Assembly: GCA_937974295.1 (NCBI GenBank)
Contig: CALBWN010000010.1
Coordinates: forward strand, 1 to 5,653
DNA from: an uncultured Candidatus Saccharibacteria bacterium
Lineage (GTDB): Bacteria; Patescibacteriota; Saccharimonadia; Saccharimonadales; Saccharimonadaceae
Length of the DNA: 5,653 bases
Reading direction: 5' to 3'
The position numbers and the translations under genes are program-made. Positions within the stretch are counted from its first letter, which is position 1. The number at the start of each line of letters is the position of its first letter. A model generated the notes under the pieces. The model had not been told where the DNA came from. It worked only from the letters and a program-made list of their open reading frames with translations, and searched no databases. This document shows, one piece after another, positions 4,402 to 5,653 of the stretch.

Positions 4402-5607
4402 ATGAATCAACAACCGCAGATGACAGCGCAAGACCAGCGGGCGGCGCGTGCCATGCGTCAATCAAAAATCATGTCTATTATTGCAGCGGGTGCACTTGCC
4501 CTTGTCTTCGTTGTGGCAATGGCAATGTGGGTGTATTTGCGGGCGATTGATCGCAATGCGACCGTCACTGAGCGCGACCAGGTTAGCACCGATGGTAACC
4601 TCGCTCCCACCGCCGATGAATCTGCAGTAGCTAATGTCGCCGACAAAGCATCAAAGAGCGTCGTGTCTATCATCACTAATATCGAAGAATCATCATCGCT
4701 CCGCACGACCACTCGCCAGTCAGCGGCGGCAGGTACGGGCATTATTGTCAGCAAAGATGGCTACATCGTCACAAACAAACATGTTGTGTCTAAGGCAAGT
4801 TCTATCCGTGTCATTGCCTCGGACGGCACGCGCTATGACGACGTCCGGATAGTGGGCGAGGATCCGCTCAATGACATTGCCTACCTCAAGCTCGAGGTGG
4901 GTAATACCGTGCTCACACCACTGTCACTGGGTGACTCAGCAACAGTGCGGGTGGGGCAGTCGGTCGTGGCGATTGGCAACGCACTAGGCCGCTACCAAAA
5001 CACCGTCACCAGCGGCATCATCTCTGGCAAAGGGCGACCCGTGACGGCGTCTACCTCGGGCAATAGCACCCAGCGAACGGAGAGCCTGACCGACCTTATC
5101 CAGACTGACGCCGCCGTGAATTCTGGCAATTCTGGTGGGCCATTGCTCAACCGCTCGGGGCAGGTGATCGGCATCAATGTAGCGGTGGCCACCAATGCCC
5201 AGGGGATTAGCTTTGCTATCCCCGTCAATGCGATGAAGGGGACGCTTAAGTCGGTCTTGGCGGGCAAAGGCGTGCGCCGTGCCTATCTTGGGGCGCGCTA
5301 CGTGATGCTCACGCCGGATGTTGCCAAACAGGTCGGTGCTTCGGCCAAGGAAGGCGCGTATGTGATGACGAGCGGCGACAAAAGCGCGATTGTTGCAGGC
5401 AGCCCAGCCGACAAAGCTGGCCTCCGCGAGAAGGATGTGATTACCAAGATTAATAGCCTCGTTGTGGGCAAGCAAGGCGACGTCTCAAGCCTAATCGGCG
5501 AATACCAGCCCGGCGATGTCGTTGCCCTCACTATCCTCCGTGACGGCAAAGAGCGCGTCGTGCGCGTGACACTGAGCGAGTATCAGAGTGGAGAGAGTGG
5601 GGAGTAA
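4402..5607 (+). CDS. HtrA/DegP-like serine protease with PDZ domain
   Basis: HtrA proteases cut misfolded or specific exported proteins on the outer side of the membrane. The 401 residues comprise a short Gln/Arg-rich cytosolic tail (1-22), one membrane anchor (about 24-46), a polar linker, a trypsin-like protease domain (about 76-290) and a single PDZ domain (about 305-392). The catalytic triad is visible: His127 in TNKHVV, Asp158 in LNDIAYLK and Ser244 in GNSGGPLLN. TGIIVSKDGYIVTNKHVV, the oxyanion-loop sequence TDAAVNSGNSGGP and GISFAIPVN are family hallmarks. The PDZ part includes AGSPADKAGLREKDVITKIN and the closing strand VVALTILRDGKERVVRV. Length and architecture match the anchored HtrA proteins of Gram-positive-type cells rather than the soluble periplasmic DegP, which has two PDZ domains. 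All key residues are present, so it should be active. It is second in an apparent operon, 38 nt after the membrane-protein gene, and the stop lies within a predicted hairpin. Choosing between the names htrA, degP and degQ is not possible from sequence alone, so no symbol is given. Confidence 0.96.
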   Translation: MNQQPQMTAQDQRAARAMRQSKIMSIIAAGALALVFVVAMAMWVYLRAIDRNATVTERDQVSTDGNLAPTADESAVANVADKASKSVVSIITNIEESSSLRTTTRQSAAAGTGIIVSKDGYIVTNKHVVSKASSIRVIASDGTRYDDVRIVGEDPLNDIAYLKLEVGNTVLTPLSLGDSATVRVGQSVVAIGNALGRYQNTVTSGIISGKGRPVTASTSGNSTQRTESLTDLIQTDAAVNSGNSGGPLLNRSGQVIGINVAVATNAQGISFAIPVNAMKGTLKSVLAGKGVRRAYLGARYVMLTPDVAKQVGASAKEGAYVMTSGDKSAIVAGSPADKAGLREKDVITKINSLVVGKQGDVSSLIGEYQPGDVVALTILRDGKERVVRVTLSEYQSGESGE

Positions 5608-5632
5608 AACTTGGGATACCGAGTATTTGCTC
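5602..5632 (+). terminator. Hairpin overlapping the HtrA stop codon
   Basis: GAGTAAAACTTGG (5602-5614) can pair with CCGAGT (5619-5624) plus TTTGCTC (5626-5632) around a GATA loop. This makes a 13-pair stem with one bulged A at 5625 and two G-U wobbles. The stop codon TAA lies in the 5' arm. The sequence after it is AT-rich but not a clear U-tract, so it may be a weak terminator or an mRNA 3' stabilising structure; the window ends shortly after. Confidence 0.38.
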
Positions 5633-5653
5633 TACTAATTACCTAGATAACTT

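Noticed and set aside
4984..5475. A long (163-codon) minus-strand frame within the HtrA gene.
   Set aside because: It is antisense to the conserved protease core, including the catalytic Ser region. Its His/Arg/Ala-rich composition is typical of a shadow frame in GC-richer coding sequence.
1..5653. UGA recoding as in Absconditabacteria or Gracilibacteria.
   Set aside because: The LCP, membrane and HtrA genes contain no in-frame TGA and have normal glycine codons, so the standard bacterial code suffices. The absence of TGA among the stops of so few genes is not evidence of recoding.

Overview
The window looks like a chromosomal segment of a small-genome, monoderm-type bacterium. My best guess is Candidatus Saccharibacteria (TM7) or a related Patescibacteria lineage. 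This rests on the style of the envelope genes: an LCP protein with a very long basic disordered N-terminus, and a membrane-anchored HtrA protease downstream of an uncharacterised multi-spanning protein. It also rests on the very short promoter-to-start distances. No rRNA, tRNA or other taxonomic marker is present, so the assignment is inference. The standard bacterial code fits: tryptophan is TGG, and the complete genes stop at TAA or TAG. No mobile element, CRISPR array, tRNA or rRNA was seen.

Layout. Positions 1-515 hold two leftward genes: one of unknown function cut by the left edge, and a complete 108-residue acidic protein. The latter has the general look of a small helical immunity-type protein. 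Positions 516-791 are an intergenic region between divergent genes. Positions 792-2534 encode a rightward LytR-CpsA-Psr (LCP) cell-wall glycopolymer transferase with a LytR_C-type C-terminal domain. Positions 2535-2841 are mostly non-coding and carry a two-tier hairpin, probably a bidirectional terminator between convergent genes. Positions 2842-3234 encode a leftward 130-residue protein with a signal peptide or anchor and no recognised family. Positions 3296-3604 hold a weakly supported leftward Cys-rich reading frame. Positions 3581-5607 are a rightward two-gene operon: an 8-9 segment membrane protein, then a membrane-anchored HtrA/DegP-like serine protease with one PDZ domain.

How it fits together. 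Three of the well-supported products act at or outside the cytoplasmic membrane: LCP attaches polymers to the wall, HtrA handles damaged or regulated exported proteins, and the small secreted protein is unassigned. This is an envelope neighbourhood flanked by a lower-GC accessory-looking patch on the left. The most interesting structural signal is at the starts. Two opposite-strand genes have a good -10 element ending exactly 8 nt before the ATG and no usable Shine-Dalgarno, which predicts leaderless or near-leaderless mRNAs. The operon-internal htrA and the 108-residue gene instead have purine-rich ribosome binding sites.
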